Below the pieces are notes generated by a model. It made no database searches. It saw nothing but the letters and a program-made list of their open reading frames with translations, and was not told the origin of the DNA. Source: Porphyromonas sp. oral taxon 275 (GTDB lineage: Bacteria; Bacteroidota; Bacteroidia; Bacteroidales; Porphyromonadaceae). Taken from it: a DNA stretch of 64,000 nucleotides. The stretch is taken from NCBI RefSeq assembly GCF_018127745.1, contig NZ_CP072333.1, positions 62,001-126,000 on the forward strand, written 5' to 3'. Below are positions 7,878 through 18,599 of this stretch, in pieces. How positions within the stretch are numbered: the first letter of the stretch is position 1; each line of letters begins with the position of its first letter. Made by a program: the position numbers and the translations under genes.

Positions 7878-10124
7878 CTAGCGCTTCTCCTTACGTGACC
7901 AACCGAAGTGGAGGCCGAAGATGAAGACGACAAGCAGTACCTCGCCGAGGCCGAGCAGGATATCCCCTGGCATGCGCATCCAGCGGATCACCTGCATGAA
8001 GTCCTGCTGTAGGAAGTCTGCCGAGCGTGCCGACCAGTAGGCCTTGGTGATAGACTCGTGCGCCTGGAGGATCCCGATCGGCAGTACGCTGATGGTCACC
8101 ATCAGGAAGAGCCCGATGTTGATCGACCAGAAGGCCGTGCCGATGAGCTTATCGTTCCACTTGTAGTCGGGGTAGAGCCCACGCAGGCAGAAGAGCATCA
8201 GTCCGATCCCTAGGATACCATAGACCCCGAAGAGCGCTGCGTGCCCGTGCACCGCAGTGGTATTGAGCCCCTGCAGGTAGTAGAGCGCGATAGGAGGATT
8301 GATGGCGAAGCCGAAGATCCCTGCGCCGAGGAAGTTCCAGAAGCACATGGCGATGAAGCAGTAGATCGGCCACTTGTAGTCCTCGAGCCACTGGCTAGCC
8401 TTGGAGAGGCGGTAGTTGTGGTAGGCCTCCATACCGATGAGTACCAGGGGCACGATCTCCAGTGCGCTGAAGGTCGCCCCGAGGGCAAGCACCCCAGTAG
8501 GCGTAGCGCTGAAGTAGAGGTGGTGGCAGGTCCCGAGGATCCCTCCCGAGAGGAAGATGATCGTAGAGAAGAGCACCGAGGTCGTTGCCGACTGGATGCG
8601 CAGCAGCCCCAGGCGGCAGAAGAGGAAGGCAGCCACCACCGTAGCGAAGACCTCGAAGAAGCCTTCTACCCAGAGGTGCACGACCCACCAGCGCCAGTAC
8701 TCCGCTATGGCCATGTGGGTCTGGCGGCCGTACATCAGCCCTGCGGCGTAGAAGAAGGCGATCGCCAGCGAGGCAATGATGAAGAGCGTCAGCAGGTGGC
8801 GGTTCTCATCCTTACGCTTGAGCGCGGGGATAAGGGCGCGGATCATGAGGAAGAGCCATAGCACGAGGCCGACCAGCAGCAGGATCTGCCAGATGCGCCC
8901 CAGCTCGACGTACTCGTAGCCCTGATGGCCGAGCCAGAAGTTCTCGATGAGGCCGAGCTTCTGCATGACCCCCATCCACTGACCGATGAGCGAGCCTACG
9001 ACGACGAAGACGAGGGCGCCGAAGAGGACATTCACGCCGAGGGCCTGATACTTAGGCTCTGTGCCCGATACGGCAGGGGCGATATAGAGGCCTGTAGCGA
9101 GCCAGGAGGTCGCGATCCACAGGATGGCGAGCTGTACGTGCCAGCTGCGCGAGACGGCCTGAGGGAGGAAGTCCTGGATCGGTAGGCCGAAGAGGGCATC
9201 CCCCTCCACGCCGTAGTGGGCCGTGATGGCCCCCAGCGTCATCTGCACGAGCATCAGCGCGGAGACGATCCAGAAGTACTTGAGGCTGGCGCGCATCGAG
9301 GCCGTGGGCTTCATCCCGCGTAGGGGATCGCTGCTGGGGATGGGGCCTTCCTCGTCTTCCTTAGCCTGCGCGTAGTAGTAGACGAGTATCCCTACGGCGA
9401 AGAGCAGGATCAGGACGCTGAAGCCTGACCATAGGTGTAGGGAGGTCGGGGCGATATTGCCAATGGTGGGGTCATGAGGCCAGTTGTTGGTGTAGCTGAC
9501 GTCATCCCCTGGGCGGTTGGTGACGCAGACCCAGGAGGACCAGGCGAAGAAGGCGTTCATCTGCTCCATACGTGCGCTGTCCTCGATCGAGTGCTCACGC
9601 AGGGCGTAGGCGGTGCGGAGCTTGGTGTACTCGGGGCTTTGGTCGCCGAGGAAGAGCTTAGCGTAGTGCTGCCCTACCTCCTTGGCTACCGCTGCGCGTA
9701 GCGGGGTGTAGGTGATGATGCCGGTCTTCGGGTCGTAGGTATTCCGACGGAGTTCCTCGCGTAGGAGCACCTGGTACTTGGCCTGTTCGGCTTCAGAAAG
9801 GGTGCTGTATTCTAGCCCGTCTTGCGCGGCCAGCTTCTCGAGCATTAGTTCAGACTCACGGTGTAGATAGTCCGCATTCCAGTCTGGAGCGATGTAGGCT
9901 CCATGTCCCCAGATGCTACCGACGGTCTGGCCGCCGATGGACTGCCACACGTTTTGCCCGTCCTTGATGTCCTGTCCTTCGTAGAGTACCGTACCGTCTG
10001 TCGTCACGATCCTGGTAGGAAAGGGCGGCATGGTGCGGAAGATCTCCATTCCGAAGAAGCCTAGGACGCCGAAGGACAGTACAAGGACTGCCGCTAATGC
10101 ATACCACAGTTTCTTTGGTGTCAT
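7878..10124 (-). CDS. norB: Quinol-dependent nitric oxide reductase (single-subunit qNOR)
   Basis: This inner-membrane enzyme reduces NO to N2O with electrons from the quinol pool. The 748-aa length fits qNOR, in which the NorC-like N-terminal region is fused to the 12-helix NorB core. The N-terminal part has one membrane helix and a periplasmic domain including GQNVWQSIGGQTVGSIWGHG, characteristic of qNOR and lacking the CxxCH haem c motif. The core has WRWWVVHLWVEGFFEVFATV and the GGILGTCHHLYFSATP helix with the histidines of the haem/iron centre. It stands alone with its own promoter, and the likely role is defence against host- or neighbour-derived NO rather than complete denitrification, since no other denitrification gene is present here. 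Confidence 0.95.
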   Translation of the reverse strand: MTPKKLWYALAAVLVLSFGVLGFFGMEIFRTMPPFPTRIVTTDGTVLYEGQDIKDGQNVWQSIGGQTVGSIWGHGAYIAPDWNADYLHRESELMLEKLAAQDGLEYSTLSEAEQAKYQVLLREELRRNTYDPKTGIITYTPLRAAVAKEVGQHYAKLFLGDQSPEYTKLRTAYALREHSIEDSARMEQMNAFFAWSSWVCVTNRPGDDVSYTNNWPHDPTIGNIAPTSLHLWSGFSVLILLFAVGILVYYYAQAKEDEEGPIPSSDPLRGMKPTASMRASLKYFWIVSALMLVQMTLGAITAHYGVEGDALFGLPIQDFLPQAVSRSWHVQLAILWIATSWLATGLYIAPAVSGTEPKYQALGVNVLFGALVFVVVGSLIGQWMGVMQKLGLIENFWLGHQGYEYVELGRIWQILLLVGLVLWLFLMIRALIPALKRKDENRHLLTLFIIASLAIAFFYAAGLMYGRQTHMAIAEYWRWWVVHLWVEGFFEVFATVVAAFLFCRLGLLRIQSATTSVLFSTIIFLSGGILGTCHHLYFSATPTGVLALGATFSALEIVPLVLIGMEAYHNYRLSKASQWLEDYKWPIYCFIAMCFWNFLGAGIFGFAINPPIALYYLQGLNTTAVHGHAALFGVYGILGIGLMLFCLRGLYPDYKWNDKLIGTAFWSINIGLFLMVTISVLPIGILQAHESITKAYWSARSADFLQQDFMQVIRWMRMPGDILLGLGEVLLVVFIFGLHFGWSRKEKR

Positions 10125-10192
10125 ATATATAGAGGTATTGGTGAGAGATGCCTCCTAGGAGGACTCGCTTAGTAAGTCCGAGGAGGTAGCTA

Positions 10193-10200
10193 CAAAAATA
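10193..10200 (-). promoter_or_regulatory. Promoter element of norB
   Basis: On the minus strand this reads TATTTTTG (TAnnTTTG), about 69 bp before the norB start. The leader between them contains the palindrome CCTCCTAGGAGG (10151-10162) and the inverted repeat GGACT/AGTCC (10161-10179), which could be a regulator site. Confidence 0.6.
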
Positions 10201-10240
10201 AAGGAATGCTCGAATTTCTGCAAGTCCTCTCTAGTGCCCG

Positions 10241-12829
10241 CTAGCGCTGCGGGTTGAGGGCCTTGAGCTTGAGCGGGAGGGGCGGGGGAAGGGGCGTCGC
10301 AGCACCCGCGCGAGGCAGGATGCGGATGCGGTACTGGCGCTGCGGTAGGAGGTCGAGGAAGTTCTCCTCGGGCTGTAGCTCGGGGCTGCCCGTGTCGATA
10401 TAGACGTCGCGGAGCAGCCGGTCAGAGCGCAGCAGCAGCGTGTAGTGGCTGCCGTCTGTAGCACGCTCGAGGGTGCAGCGCTCGGGCTGGGCGAAGGTGG
10501 GGAGCTCCAGCTCCTTGGGCGGGAGGGCGTAGTAGAGCTCCTCGGTGAGCAGCTCGGAGCCCGTGCTGAGGCGGTAGTAGATGCCGTGCTGGCGCTTCGT
10601 GGCCTCATCGGGGAGGAAGTCCTCCAGCGGGACGTCCAGCTCGAGGACGCCGCTGCGCCCCGAGAGCGTCAGCTCTCGCGACCAAGGGCGGCCAGTCGCT
10701 CCGGGTCTGTCGAAGGCAAAGCGCTCGGCCTCGAGGTGTACACGGCGCTCGCCCTCGGGCTGCTCGTCCCACACGATGGAGAGGCGCTGCCCATCGCGGC
10801 TGGGGAGGATGGTGTAGGGGGCGAAGGCGCGGGCGGCCTGGTACTGCAGCCCCTTCCACGCGCCCCAGTAGTCGATCCCCGACCAAGAGATGGCGGGCCA
10901 AGCGTCATTGAGCTGCCAGTAGAGACTGCCCATGCAGCGCGGGGCAGCGGCGCGCTGCGCCTTGATGCCGAGGGCGATGCCGCGCCCCTGCATGACCTGG
11001 GAGGCGTAGACGAAGTCCTCGAAGTCCCGCGGCTCGGGGTATTCCTGGCGGATGTAGTGGAGGATGACGTCGTTGCCTATGCTGCTCTTCTGATGGCTGC
11101 GCATCACGGGGCTCTCGAGGTCGTAGTCCTCCTCGCGGGCGAAGCGGCGGATACTGGAGGGCATGGGGAAGGACTGTACGCCGAACTCACTCATGAAGCG
11201 CGGCACACGCTCGCGCAGGATCTCGAAGGGCTCGCGGCCGTACCACACGCCCCAGTAGTGACTCTCGCCGAGGCCAAGGCTCTCGGGGCGCCCCCAGTTC
11301 GCCGTGTCGGGGCTGCTCTCGATGTAGGGGCGTAGGGGATCATGCTCGCCGAGGAGCTCGGGGATGAGCTGGCGGAAGAGGCGGGTATAGTCGCGCTCGA
11401 AGCGCTCGAAGGTCTCCTTGGGATACTTGCGCTGCCAGCCCCAGTACTTCAGCGCCTCGGCGATCTCATTATTCCCGCACCAGGTGGCGATCGAGGGATG
11501 CTGTCTGAGGCGCTGCACGTTCTGCACGACCTCCTGCCGCACCTCCTCGAGGAAGGTGCTGTCGGCGGGGTAAGGGGTGCAGGCAAACATGAAGTCCTGC
11601 CAGATGAGGATGCCGTAGCGGTCGGCCAGCTCATAGAAGCGGTCGCTCTCATAGACGCCGCCGCCCCAGACGCGCAGCATGTTGAAGTGGCTGCGACGCA
11701 TGTCCTCGAAGAGCTGCACCAGCTGCTCGTCGCTCCGTGTGGGTAGCAGGAGCGTCCCTGGGATGTAGTTGGCACCCTTGGCGAAGAAGGGGACGCTATT
11801 GACGACGAAGGTGAAGCTACGCCCGAGACTGTCGGCCTCACGCCTTAGCTCCAGCGTGCGCAGCCCGACGCGTGTGGTGTAGCTGTCGAGCGGCTGCCGC
11901 TCGCCGCGGCGACGTAGCTCGAGGCGCATCGTGTAGCGTGCCTGCTCCCCCATACCGCGTGGCCACCAAAGCTGGGGATCAGGGAGGCTGTGGGCGAAGG
12001 GCTGCCCCGCCTGGGGGAGGAAGTCCGTGACCCGTCCTTCCCGACGATAGACTTCGCGCCCCTGAGGATCGAGGAGCGTGTAGCTGAGGTGCGTGTCCGC
12101 AGGTGCGGCGATATCCTCGGGACGGAGCCGTAGCTGAAGCTCGCGCCCCTTCGCCTCGGGATGGTAGCTCAGGTAGGGACGCCCTGCGAAGTGCTCCTTA
12201 GCCCCGAGGCGAAGCTGCACCGCCCGCCAAGGGCCTAGCGTCAGCAGGCGCTCGCCCCAGTCCCAGCCGTAGTGGTAGGGAGCCTTGCGGGTGAAGACGC
12301 TGAGGTGTATGGGTGCGTGGTCGTTGTCCGCGGGGTAGTTGATGCCCGAGGCCTCATAGCGCGGCAGCGCGGCTCGGGTGGGGGAGGCGAAGTGCAGTTC
12401 CAGCACGTTGTCCCGCCTCAAGAGTCCCTTGACCTCTAGCTCATGCTCGAGGTACATGTTGCTGCTGGTGAGGATGCGCTGCCCGTTGAGCCACACCTCG
12501 GCGAAGGTGTCGAGGCCGCCGAAGTAGAGGCGCTGAGAGGGCTGGGCGAGCTGGCGGGCCGAGAGGGCGAAGCGGAGTCGGTAGGTCCAGTCCAGTTCGC
12601 TGACCCACTGCACGCTATCCTCGTTCGTCCTGTAGCCGGGGTCGGGGAGCAGCCCTTGGCGGATGAGATCCTGCTGGACGACGCCGGGGACGGTGGCGGG
12701 GATCCAGCGCTGGAGCTTGGGGTGATAGAGCTGCCAGCCCGTGTGGAGGTCTAGGGAGTCATGCGCTGCGGCGTCGCTGCAAGGGCTACACATAAGGCAT
12801 AGGAGGAGGCCAAGGATGAGTCGGTACAT
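10241..12829 (-). CDS. Secreted glycoside hydrolase family 2, beta-mannosidase type
   Basis: An 862-aa exported enzyme expected to remove beta-mannose (or a related beta-linked sugar) from the non-reducing end of glycans. After a signal peptide (MYRLILGLLLCLMC..., with a Cys that could serve as a lipobox) come the GH2 sugar-binding jelly-roll domain, an immunoglobulin-like domain and the TIM barrel. The acid/base Glu is in WCGNNEIAEAL (about residue 455) and the nucleophile Glu in PRFMSEFGVQSFP (about residue 548), both GH2/mannosidase signatures, as is RVWGGGVYESDRFYELAD. The start at 12829 is chosen because the TACCTTTG promoter at 12862-12869 lies between it and a more distant in-frame ATG at 12874, and it gives an immediate signal peptide. 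Confidence 0.9.
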   Translation of the reverse strand: MYRLILGLLLCLMCSPCSDAAAHDSLDLHTGWQLYHPKLQRWIPATVPGVVQQDLIRQGLLPDPGYRTNEDSVQWVSELDWTYRLRFALSARQLAQPSQRLYFGGLDTFAEVWLNGQRILTSSNMYLEHELEVKGLLRRDNVLELHFASPTRAALPRYEASGINYPADNDHAPIHLSVFTRKAPYHYGWDWGERLLTLGPWRAVQLRLGAKEHFAGRPYLSYHPEAKGRELQLRLRPEDIAAPADTHLSYTLLDPQGREVYRREGRVTDFLPQAGQPFAHSLPDPQLWWPRGMGEQARYTMRLELRRRGERQPLDSYTTRVGLRTLELRREADSLGRSFTFVVNSVPFFAKGANYIPGTLLLPTRSDEQLVQLFEDMRRSHFNMLRVWGGGVYESDRFYELADRYGILIWQDFMFACTPYPADSTFLEEVRQEVVQNVQRLRQHPSIATWCGNNEIAEALKYWGWQRKYPKETFERFERDYTRLFRQLIPELLGEHDPLRPYIESSPDTANWGRPESLGLGESHYWGVWYGREPFEILRERVPRFMSEFGVQSFPMPSSIRRFAREEDYDLESPVMRSHQKSSIGNDVILHYIRQEYPEPRDFEDFVYASQVMQGRGIALGIKAQRAAAPRCMGSLYWQLNDAWPAISWSGIDYWGAWKGLQYQAARAFAPYTILPSRDGQRLSIVWDEQPEGERRVHLEAERFAFDRPGATGRPWSRELTLSGRSGVLELDVPLEDFLPDEATKRQHGIYYRLSTGSELLTEELYYALPPKELELPTFAQPERCTLERATDGSHYTLLLRSDRLLRDVYIDTGSPELQPEENFLDLLPQRQYRIRILPRAGAATPLPPPLPLKLKALNPQR

Positions 12830-12861
12830 AGTGCTGAGGCAGGCTGCTGGCGCCTGCTGCA

Positions 12862-12869
12862 CAAAGGTA
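12862..12869 (-). promoter_or_regulatory. Promoter element of the beta-mannosidase gene
   Basis: On the minus strand this reads TACCTTTG, 33 bp before the chosen ATG; it matches TAnnTTTG and decides the start codon. Confidence 0.65.
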
Positions 12870-12933
12870 AGCAAAGCCCCTCAGAGCGCTCACGGCCTGC
12901 TGTCCCCGAGCCCGCATAATACCCTTAGCGAGC

Positions 12934-13191
12934 GAACTGACTGATGTGGGCAAGCAAAGTAATATAAGAATCGGAGAAAAGTAATATAACTTTCGGCGAA
13001 ATATTATATAATAATCCGCAGAAAATTATATAATATTTGGAGAAAAGTTATATAATATTCTGAGAGAAGTAATATAAGAATGCGCCGAAAGTAATATAAG
13101 AACCGCCGCGAACTTATATTATTTTGCCCGCGAACTGCCTGATGTGCGCTCAGGAAAGGCCTGATGTACGGGCGGCAAAGGACTGATATGC
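12934..13191. repeat. 12-unit 22-bp-register array, AT-rich cores
   Basis: Twelve 16-bp cores start every 22 bp from 12934 to 13176 with no insertion or deletion. The central eight (12956-13125) are AT-rich, for example AAAGTAATATAACTTT at 12978, which is a palindrome with one mismatch. One unit before and three after carry a different core of the form GAACTGACTGATGTGG. Spacers are 6 bp and purine- or GC-rich (CGGAGA, CGGCGA, GCGCCG, CGCCGC). The AT content is striking against the GC-rich genome. It lies in the gap between the divergent promoter of the beta-mannosidase gene and the terminator of the FAD dehydrogenase gene. Confidence 0.88.
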
Positions 13192-13232
13192 GCGCGGGGA
13201 GCGCCTTAGGTCAGCGCGGCAAGCCGAAGAGA

Positions 13233-13274
13233 CAGCGCGCCCCCAGAGCTGCGGTGAGCTCTGGGGGCGCGCTG
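13233..13274 (-). terminator. Terminator hairpin of the dedA/FAD dehydrogenase unit
   Basis: An 18-bp perfect stem (CAGCGCGCCCCCAGAGCT and its complement) with a 6-nt loop lies about 100 bp past the minus-strand stop. It has no long T tract. Confidence 0.65.
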
Positions 13275-13370
13275 TGTGGCTTGGCCGATAATTGGGGGAG
13301 GAGGGAGGCCTCGGGCGGTAGGTGTCTTTGCCTAAGCGGGCGGTGGGACGAGCCGAAGGCGGCGGCTGGC

Positions 13371-14948
13371 TTAGCCCTCGCCCCGCAGCCAGACGGCTAG
13401 TGCCGTGGCGGCATTCTCCCCGTCAATGGCTGCCGAGACGATCCCGCCTGCGTAGCCCGCACCTTCGCCTGCAGGGTAGAGCCCCTCGTAGGTGAGGTGG
13501 CGGTAGTCCTTGTCGCGGGGGATGCGCACGGGCGAGGAGGTGCGGCTCTCGAGGGCGATCAGCTGGGCCTCCTCGCTGAGGAAGCCGCGCGTCGAGCGGT
13601 CGAAGGCGCGGAAGCCCTCCTTGAGGCGCTCGGTGAGGAAGCTCGGCATCCAGTCGCTGAGCTGGCTGCTGGTCAGTCCCATCGAGTAGGAGCTCGAGGG
13701 TAGGCTCGTGGACAGACGTCCGCGCAGGAAGTCCGTCATACGCTGCGCAGGAGCGCGGAGGCTCTGCTGGGCGGCGGCATAGCAGCGACGCTCCAGCTCC
13801 TCGCACCACTCCATCAGCGCCAGCGGGCTCTCGAGGTGCTCGACCATGATGCCCGTGGCAGGGATGTCGGAGGGGTGTAGCTCGACGACCATGCCCGAGT
13901 TGGCCCAGCGGGAGCCGCGGTTGGCGGGCGACATCCCATTGACGACGGTCTCCCCTGGGGCGGTGGAGGCGGGGACGACGAAGCCGCCTGGGCACATGCA
14001 GAAGCTGTAGACGCCGCGCCCCGAGGCCTGCGCCTTGTAGACGTATTCGGCCGCGGGCAGCCACTTGCCACGTCCCTCGGGACTGTGGTAGCGGATCTGG
14101 TCGATGAGCTGCTGCGGGTGCTCGAGGCGTACGCCCACGGCGATGGGCTTGGCCTCGACGAAGATATCCGCGGCGTGTAGGTAGCTGTAGACATCGCGCG
14201 CCGAGTGGCCTGTGGCCAGCACGACGGGGCCCTCGAAGCTCCGTCCGTCGGCACTCACCGCGCCGCGCACCCGTCCGCGCTCTAGGATCAGCTCGTCCAT
14301 ACGGCAGCCGAAGTGTACCTCACCGCCCGAGGCGATGATCTGCTCGCGCATGCGGCGGATGATGATGGGGAGCTTGTCTGTACCGATGTGCGGATGGGCA
14401 TCGACAAGGATCTTGGGGTCGGCACCGAAGCGGCAGAAGATACGCAGCGTCTTCTCGACGCTCCCGCGCTTCTTGCTGCGGGTGTAGAGCTTGCCGTCGG
14501 AGAAGGCGCCCGCCCCGCCTTCGCCGTAGCTGTAGTTGGACTCGGGGTCGACGATCCCCGTGCGCTCCAGCTGGACGATGTCGCGGCGGCGCTGCATCAC
14601 GTCCTGCCCGCGCTCCAGTACGATGGGCCTTAGCCCGAGCTCGATGAGGCGTAGGGCAGCGAAGAGTCCACAGGGGCCCGCCCCGACCACCACCACCGAG
14701 GGCGCGGCCGAGACATCGGGGTAGACGAGGTCGCTGAAGTCATCCGTCACGGGCTGCTCGCCCTCGAGGTAGACCTCTACGCTCAGCCCTACGCGGATGC
14801 GGCGCTGGCGGGCGTCGATATTGCGGCGGCGGATCTGCACGCTCGTGATGGCCTCGGGGGCGAGGTGCAGCTCACGGGCGACGGCGCTGCGGATGGACGC
14901 GTCGGAGGCAGCCTCCTCGGGGGAGAGGTTGAGCTGGAGGGTTGTCAC
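13371..14948 (-). CDS. FAD-dependent dehydrogenase (COG2509-type flavoprotein)
   Basis: A 525-aa cytoplasmic flavoprotein. An N-terminal domain of about 90 residues is followed by the dinucleotide-binding motif VVVVGAGPCGLFAALRL and the ERG acidic loop, then the family-typical YSYGEGGAGAFSDGKLYTR segment, VVLATGHSARDVY, and a C-terminal FAD motif GLYPAGEGAGYAGGIVSAA. These match the uncharacterised NAD(P)/FAD-dependent dehydrogenase family widespread in Bacteroidota and Firmicutes; the substrate is unknown. I chose GTG at 14948 as start: it overlaps the dedA stop by one base (TAGTG), giving MTTLQLNLSPEEAA. A longer in-frame extension upstream runs through dedA and is spurious. It is translationally coupled to dedA. 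Confidence 0.85.
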   Translation of the reverse strand: MTTLQLNLSPEEAASDASIRSAVARELHLAPEAITSVQIRRRNIDARQRRIRVGLSVEVYLEGEQPVTDDFSDLVYPDVSAAPSVVVVGAGPCGLFAALRLIELGLRPIVLERGQDVMQRRRDIVQLERTGIVDPESNYSYGEGGAGAFSDGKLYTRSKKRGSVEKTLRIFCRFGADPKILVDAHPHIGTDKLPIIIRRMREQIIASGGEVHFGCRMDELILERGRVRGAVSADGRSFEGPVVLATGHSARDVYSYLHAADIFVEAKPIAVGVRLEHPQQLIDQIRYHSPEGRGKWLPAAEYVYKAQASGRGVYSFCMCPGGFVVPASTAPGETVVNGMSPANRGSRWANSGMVVELHPSDIPATGIMVEHLESPLALMEWCEELERRCYAAAQQSLRAPAQRMTDFLRGRLSTSLPSSSYSMGLTSSQLSDWMPSFLTERLKEGFRAFDRSTRGFLSEEAQLIALESRTSSPVRIPRDKDYRHLTYEGLYPAGEGAGYAGGIVSAAIDGENAATALAVWLRGEG

Positions 14949-15577
14949 TACTTCTTGCGGTGCTTGAGGAGGTAGTACGCCAGGCCGCCGACGATGAGGA
15001 CGCCAGCGATCACCAGACCGATCGTGGAGCTGTAGCTCTGGATGGTCTCGGCGAAGCGCTCGGGCGGCACGGTACGGCCGATGACCCAGCCGAGGACGGC
15101 CAGGACGATGTTCCACGCCCCTGCCCCCAGCGTCGTATAGAGGAGGAAGCGGCCGAGCGGCATGCCTGCCAGCCCCGCGGGGATGGAGATCAGCTGACGC
15201 ACGGCGGGGATGAGACGGCCGATGAGGGTGGAGGTAGCGCCGTTGCGATTGAAGTACTGCTCGGCCTGCTCGACCTTCTCCGGGCTCAGGAGACAGAGGC
15301 GTCCGAGGCGGCTCCCTGCGAAGCGATAGATCACGGGGCGACCGAGGTAGCGTGCTAGATAGTAGTTCACGAGCCCGCCGATATTGGACCCTAGGGTCGC
15401 GAAGAGGACGACGAGGATGATGTTCAGCTCCCCATTGGCCGCGCGGTAGGCAGCAGGGGGGACGACCACCTCACTGGGGAAGGGGATGAAGGAGGACTCG
15501 ACGGCCATGAGCACCGTGACCCAGAAGTAGTCGAGGTGCTGCAGGATGTCCTGGAGGAAACTGAAGTGCTCTACCAT
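14948..15577 (-). CDS. DedA family membrane protein
   Basis: A 209-aa inner-membrane protein of the DedA/VTT family, whose members include undecaprenyl-phosphate and phospholipid flippases. It shows the family's motifs: an N-terminal ESSFIPFPSEVVVPPAAY segment (the [F/Y]xxxR-preceding E/PSE pattern) and the GRLIPAVRQLISIPAGLAGM segment with the essential arginines, plus four or five hydrophobic stretches and a basic C-terminal tail (LLKHRKK). It begins 9 bp after the glnS stop on the same strand and ends overlapping the FAD dehydrogenase start, so glnS-dedA-FAD gene look like one transcript. Confidence 0.9.
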   Translation of the reverse strand: MVEHFSFLQDILQHLDYFWVTVLMAVESSFIPFPSEVVVPPAAYRAANGELNIILVVLFATLGSNIGGLVNYYLARYLGRPVIYRFAGSRLGRLCLLSPEKVEQAEQYFNRNGATSTLIGRLIPAVRQLISIPAGLAGMPLGRFLLYTTLGAGAWNIVLAVLGWVIGRTVPPERFAETIQSYSSTIGLVIAGVLIVGGLAYYLLKHRKK

Positions 15578-15586
15578 AGCTGAGGC

Positions 15587-17305
<1,719 letters not shown>

Positions 17306-17386
17306 GATGCTCGTTTGCGCTTATGATACTTGTCGTTGTTGAGTTCCTTGTGATCTGAGGCCTAGCTAGGAGGCCTCTATGAGGGA

Positions 17387-17394
17387 CAAAAATA
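17387..17394 (-). promoter_or_regulatory. Promoter element of glnS
   Basis: On the minus strand this reads TATTTTTG, 82 bp before the glnS start, matching TAnnTTTG. Confidence 0.5.
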
Positions 17395-17500
17395 GCGCTT
17401 TTGAGGCAGATAGCGAGCCCGAGGGGCTCGGGCTGGGTGAGGGGGATAGGGGCGGGGCGACTTGGGTCGGGGCGGCGTACGGCTCTAGGGGGAGGGGGCG

Positions 17501-17582
17501 TGAGGGATATCCGTCAACTCCGTGAGGGGCGTCCATGCGGCGCGTGATGGATAGCAGTCAGCGCCGTGATGGATATCGGTCA
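17501..17582. repeat. 82-bp four-unit palindrome array, copy II
   Basis: Cores start at 17501, 17523, 17545 and 17567 (TGAGGGATATCCGTCA, TGAGGGGCGTCCATGC, TGATGGATAGCAGTCA, TGATGGATATCGGTCA) with 6-bp spacers ACTCCG, GGCGCG and GCGCCG. It lies in the gap between the divergent promoters of glnS and the coiled-coil gene. Confidence 0.9.
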
Positions 17583-17758
17583 GGCGGCTGGAGGATAGGG
17601 CTTAGGCGATCGGGTAGGGGGGAGGGCTTCGCTGTGGAACTCCTGGGCCTGCTCCGTCCCTGGGCTGTGCGTCGGGGCGCGTCGGGCGGTGGATGAGGCC
17701 CGCGGGGTACCTGCGTGCGCATCGCGGGCGGTAGCCCAGCCCTCTGCCTAAATTGTTG

Positions 17759-17766
17759 TACCTTTG
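17759..17766 (+). promoter_or_regulatory. Promoter element of the coiled-coil/zapA/rny unit
   Basis: TACCTTTG lies 27 bp before the first start codon and matches TAnnTTTG. Confidence 0.65.
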
Positions 17767-17792
17767 CTTCTAAGGTAAGGTAAGACCACGCT

Positions 17793-18089
17793 ATGACAGA
17801 GAACGAAGACCTAGAGCTCCGACGCCTAGAGGTAAATATAGGTCGTCTGGTGCAGCTCGTGAGCGCTCAGGATGAGCGCATTAGGCAGCTGCAGGAGCGT
17901 CTCAGTCTACAGGATAGCGAGCTACAGAGCCTACGCACCGCCCTCTCGGAGGAGCAGGCACAGCATGCCACCAGCATCCTGTCGCAGGCACTCGTCGAGG
18001 GCGCGGGGGAGCGTGCTGCCGCACGGCAGCTCCTGGATGGACTCATTCAGGAGGTCGAGCGCTGCATCCAGCAGCTCGAGCACGAGTGA
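17793..18089 (+). CDS. Small coiled-coil protein upstream of zapA
   Basis: A 98-residue acidic protein with no membrane segment. Residues 5-98 show heptad-like spacing of Leu, Val and Ile in a charged Glu/Arg/Gln background (for example the LVSAQDERIRQLQERLSLQD stretch), so it is probably an extended coiled coil. I do not recognise a named family. Its position directly before zapA in the same transcript suggests a role with ZapA at the division ring, in the way short coiled-coil ZapB bridges ZapA elsewhere, but that is inference from context only. Confidence 0.7.
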   Translation: MTENEDLELRRLEVNIGRLVQLVSAQDERIRQLQERLSLQDSELQSLRTALSEEQAQHATSILSQALVEGAGERAAARQLLDGLIQEVERCIQQLEHE

Positions 18090-18151
18090 TCCCCCGGTTG
18101 GCTCTACAGACCTAGCGATACAGACCCCGCTCCCGCGGGGCTCTATATATA

Positions 18152-18493
18152 ATGAGTGAGGACGGACGTGACTATAGCCTACAGCGCATCACCATCGCCA
18201 TCGAGGGGCAGCGCCTCAGCCTGCGTGTACCACGCGAGCAAGAGCAGCGCTACCGCCTAGCTGGTGAGGAGCTGGTGCGTACCAGTCAGAGCTACCACGC
18301 CCGCTACCCCAATGTCTCCGAGGTGGGTCGACAGACCTATCTGGCGATGTCGGCCCTAGATGTGGCGACGCGCTACCGCGAGCTCCTCGAGGAGCGCGAG
18401 GCGCGTAGCCGTCACTTCGCGCCGCGCCTCAGCCAGCTCAACGAGACGCTGGAGGCGCTCCTCACTCAGGCTACTGCTACACTGCAGCCCTAG
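18152..18493 (+). CDS. zapA: Cell division protein ZapA
   Basis: A 113-aa ZapA-family protein. ZapA bundles FtsZ filaments at the division site. The N-terminal beta-strand part (ITIAIEGQRLSLRVPREQEQRYRLAGEELV) is the FtsZ-binding globular domain: 'I-x-I-x-G-x-x-Y/L-x-L-x-x-P-x-E-E-x-x-x-R-x-A' is the family pattern. The second half is a coiled-coil dimerisation region. The gap to rny is about 105 bp and contains no obvious promoter, so all three genes are probably co-transcribed, an arrangement seen in other Bacteroidales. Confidence 0.83.
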   Translation: MSEDGRDYSLQRITIAIEGQRLSLRVPREQEQRYRLAGEELVRTSQSYHARYPNVSEVGRQTYLAMSALDVATRYRELLEEREARSRHFAPRLSQLNETLEALLTQATATLQP

Positions 18494-18599
18494 CAGGCTA
18501 GGCCCCTCGAGGCGCTTGGCCGCGGGCTCTGCTCCTACATGGCGCGCTTGTCCCCTCCTTACCTCCTTAGCATAGAGAAGACTAACAAATAAGTAAGGA

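Noticed and set aside
12822..12874. Longer N-terminus for the beta-mannosidase, starting at 12874
   Set aside because: The TACCTTTG promoter lies between this ATG and the signal peptide start at 12829, so the extension would not be transcribed.
18494..18599. 6S RNA next to zapA, as in Proteobacteria
   Set aside because: The gap is only about 105 bp and no long rod-like structure with a central bubble is apparent.
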